A stretch of 13,213 bases of DNA, from assembly GCA_023251275.1 (NCBI GenBank), contig JAHEZC010000015.1, forward strand, positions 1-13,213. The letters are read 5' to 3'. The notes beneath the pieces are model-generated. The model did no database searches and was not told the DNA's origin. It saw only the letters and a list, made by a program, of their open reading frames with translations. Below, one piece after another: positions 12,515-13,213 of this stretch; positions within the stretch are counted from its first letter, which is position 1; each line of letters begins with the position of its first letter. This stretch comes from Parafilimonas sp. (GTDB taxonomy: Bacteria > Bacteroidota > Bacteroidia > Chitinophagales > Chitinophagaceae). Made by a program: the position numbers and the translations under genes.

Positions 12515-13213
12515 TTATTGCCGGCGACTTGCAATCAATAAATTGAGATCAGTAAATTTCAGATCAAAACGCTGGCTGAGATAGAAATTGGTGAGATGCC
12601 CTTTGTACAAATAAATACCGTGACGCATATTGAAGTTTTGCCAAACCATTTCATCCAATCCGCCTGCATCGCTTGCATCAAGAAGTAAAGGCATCAGTAC
12701 ATTACTGATAGCCTGGCTCGCTGTTCTGGCAAATCCGCTTGGAATATTGGGTACGCAATAATGGATTATACCATGCTTGACAAATGTAGGACGCTCATGC
12801 GTGGTAATTTCGCTGGTCTCGAAACAGCCGCCGCGGTCAATACTCACATCAATGATCACGCTGCCGGGCCGCATCGCCATCACCATTTCTTCAGTCACTA
12901 CTATTGGGCTGCGGCCGGTCTCATTACTCAATGCACCTACCGCTACTTCACAGGTCTTTAGCTGTTTCGATAAAATTTTCGGTTCGATCACACTCGTCCA
13001 TACCCGAACAGCTAAATTATTCTGTAAACGTTTTAAGCGATATACATTATTGTCAAACACCTTTACGGAAGCTCCCATTGCCAGCGCGGTTCTTGTAGCA
13101 AACTCTCCTACTACGCCTGCTCCGATAATAATAACTTTTGTTGGCGGGATGCCACTGATACCGCCAAGCAGCACTCCTTTGCCATTGTTAGGGCTTCCGA
13201 GATAATGACCTGC
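12515..13213 (-). CDS. ald: Alanine dehydrogenase, C-terminal part (5' end outside window)
   Basis: The frame is open to the right edge (the first residues read AGHYLGSPNNGKG), so about the last 232 residues are visible. A Rossmann NAD-binding motif VIIIGAGVVGEFATRTALAM is followed by VKVFDNN, where the Asp binds the NAD ribose. Then come VIIDVSIDRGGCFETS and HYCVPNIPSGFARTASQAIS, all typical of the alanine dehydrogenase/PNT family. The C-terminus HGIYLYKGHLTNFYLSQRFD fits the Bacteroidota type. The enzyme oxidatively deaminates L-alanine to pyruvate and ammonia with NAD. The GTG at 13174 lies inside the domain and is not the start. Convergent with recQ. Confidence 0.88.
   Translation of the reverse strand, partial: AGHYLGSPNNGKGVLLGGISGIPPTKVIIIGAGVVGEFATRTALAMGASVKVFDNNVYRLKRLQNNLAVRVWTSVIEPKILSKQLKTCEVAVGALSNETGRSPIVVTEEMVMAMRPGSVIIDVSIDRGGCFETSEITTHERPTFVKHGIIHYCVPNIPSGFARTASQAISNVLMPLLLDASDAGGLDEMVWQNFNMRHGIYLYKGHLTNFYLSQRFDLKFTDLNLLIASRRQ

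Overview
The window is 13.2 kb of AT-rich bacterial chromosome, almost certainly Bacteroidota and most likely a Chitinophagaceae-like member (inference). The evidence is the protein families: a fused alpha/beta 2-oxo-acid dehydrogenase E1, a RecQ with a long C-terminal extension, a stand-alone LpxD-like acyltransferase and a Bacteroidota-type alanine dehydrogenase. Several upstream regions also fit the Bacteroidota promoter pattern (TTTG, about 19 nt, TAnnTTTG). No phage, IS, CRISPR, tRNA or rRNA was seen.

Layout. Positions 1-351 hold the C-terminal end of a TPR protein, closed by a near-perfect bidirectional terminator shared with the convergent lpxD-like gene (350-1294, minus). Positions 1295-2032 carry no protein gene of normal size. 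They do contain a lpxD promoter, a compact candidate small-RNA or attenuator unit with its own promoter and terminator (about 1391-1496, minus), several inverted repeats and a promoter for the next gene. Then come a GNAT acetyltransferase (2033-2485) and a fused E1 dehydrogenase gene (2633-4663) interrupted by one in-frame TGA. A convergent GH63-like glycosidase follows (4737-7400, minus), then a 58-aa DUF1328-type membrane protein (7620-7796, plus). The probable operon kdsD-manC (9961 down to 7855, minus) is divergent from recQ. recQ (10195-12434) is broken by a deletion/frameshift in front of its zinc-binding domain. After a terminator, a partial alanine dehydrogenase gene runs off the right edge (12515-13213, minus).

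Function. Three genes bear on the cell envelope: LpxD-like (lipid A acylation), KdsD (arabinose-5-phosphate for Kdo) and ManC (GDP-mannose for surface glycans). The rest is general metabolism (E1 dehydrogenase, alanine dehydrogenase, GH63 glycosidase), stress or DNA repair (DUF1328, RecQ) and an acetyltransferase. Two otherwise well-conserved genes, E1 and recQ, are disrupted within 9 kb. TGA is used as an ordinary stop by four other genes here, so the E1 stop is not explained by an alternative genetic code. Either the genome is losing genes or the assembled sequence contains errors.

The most novel-looking element is the small transcription unit upstream of lpxD, with mutually exclusive hairpins and a possible 9-codon leader ORF.
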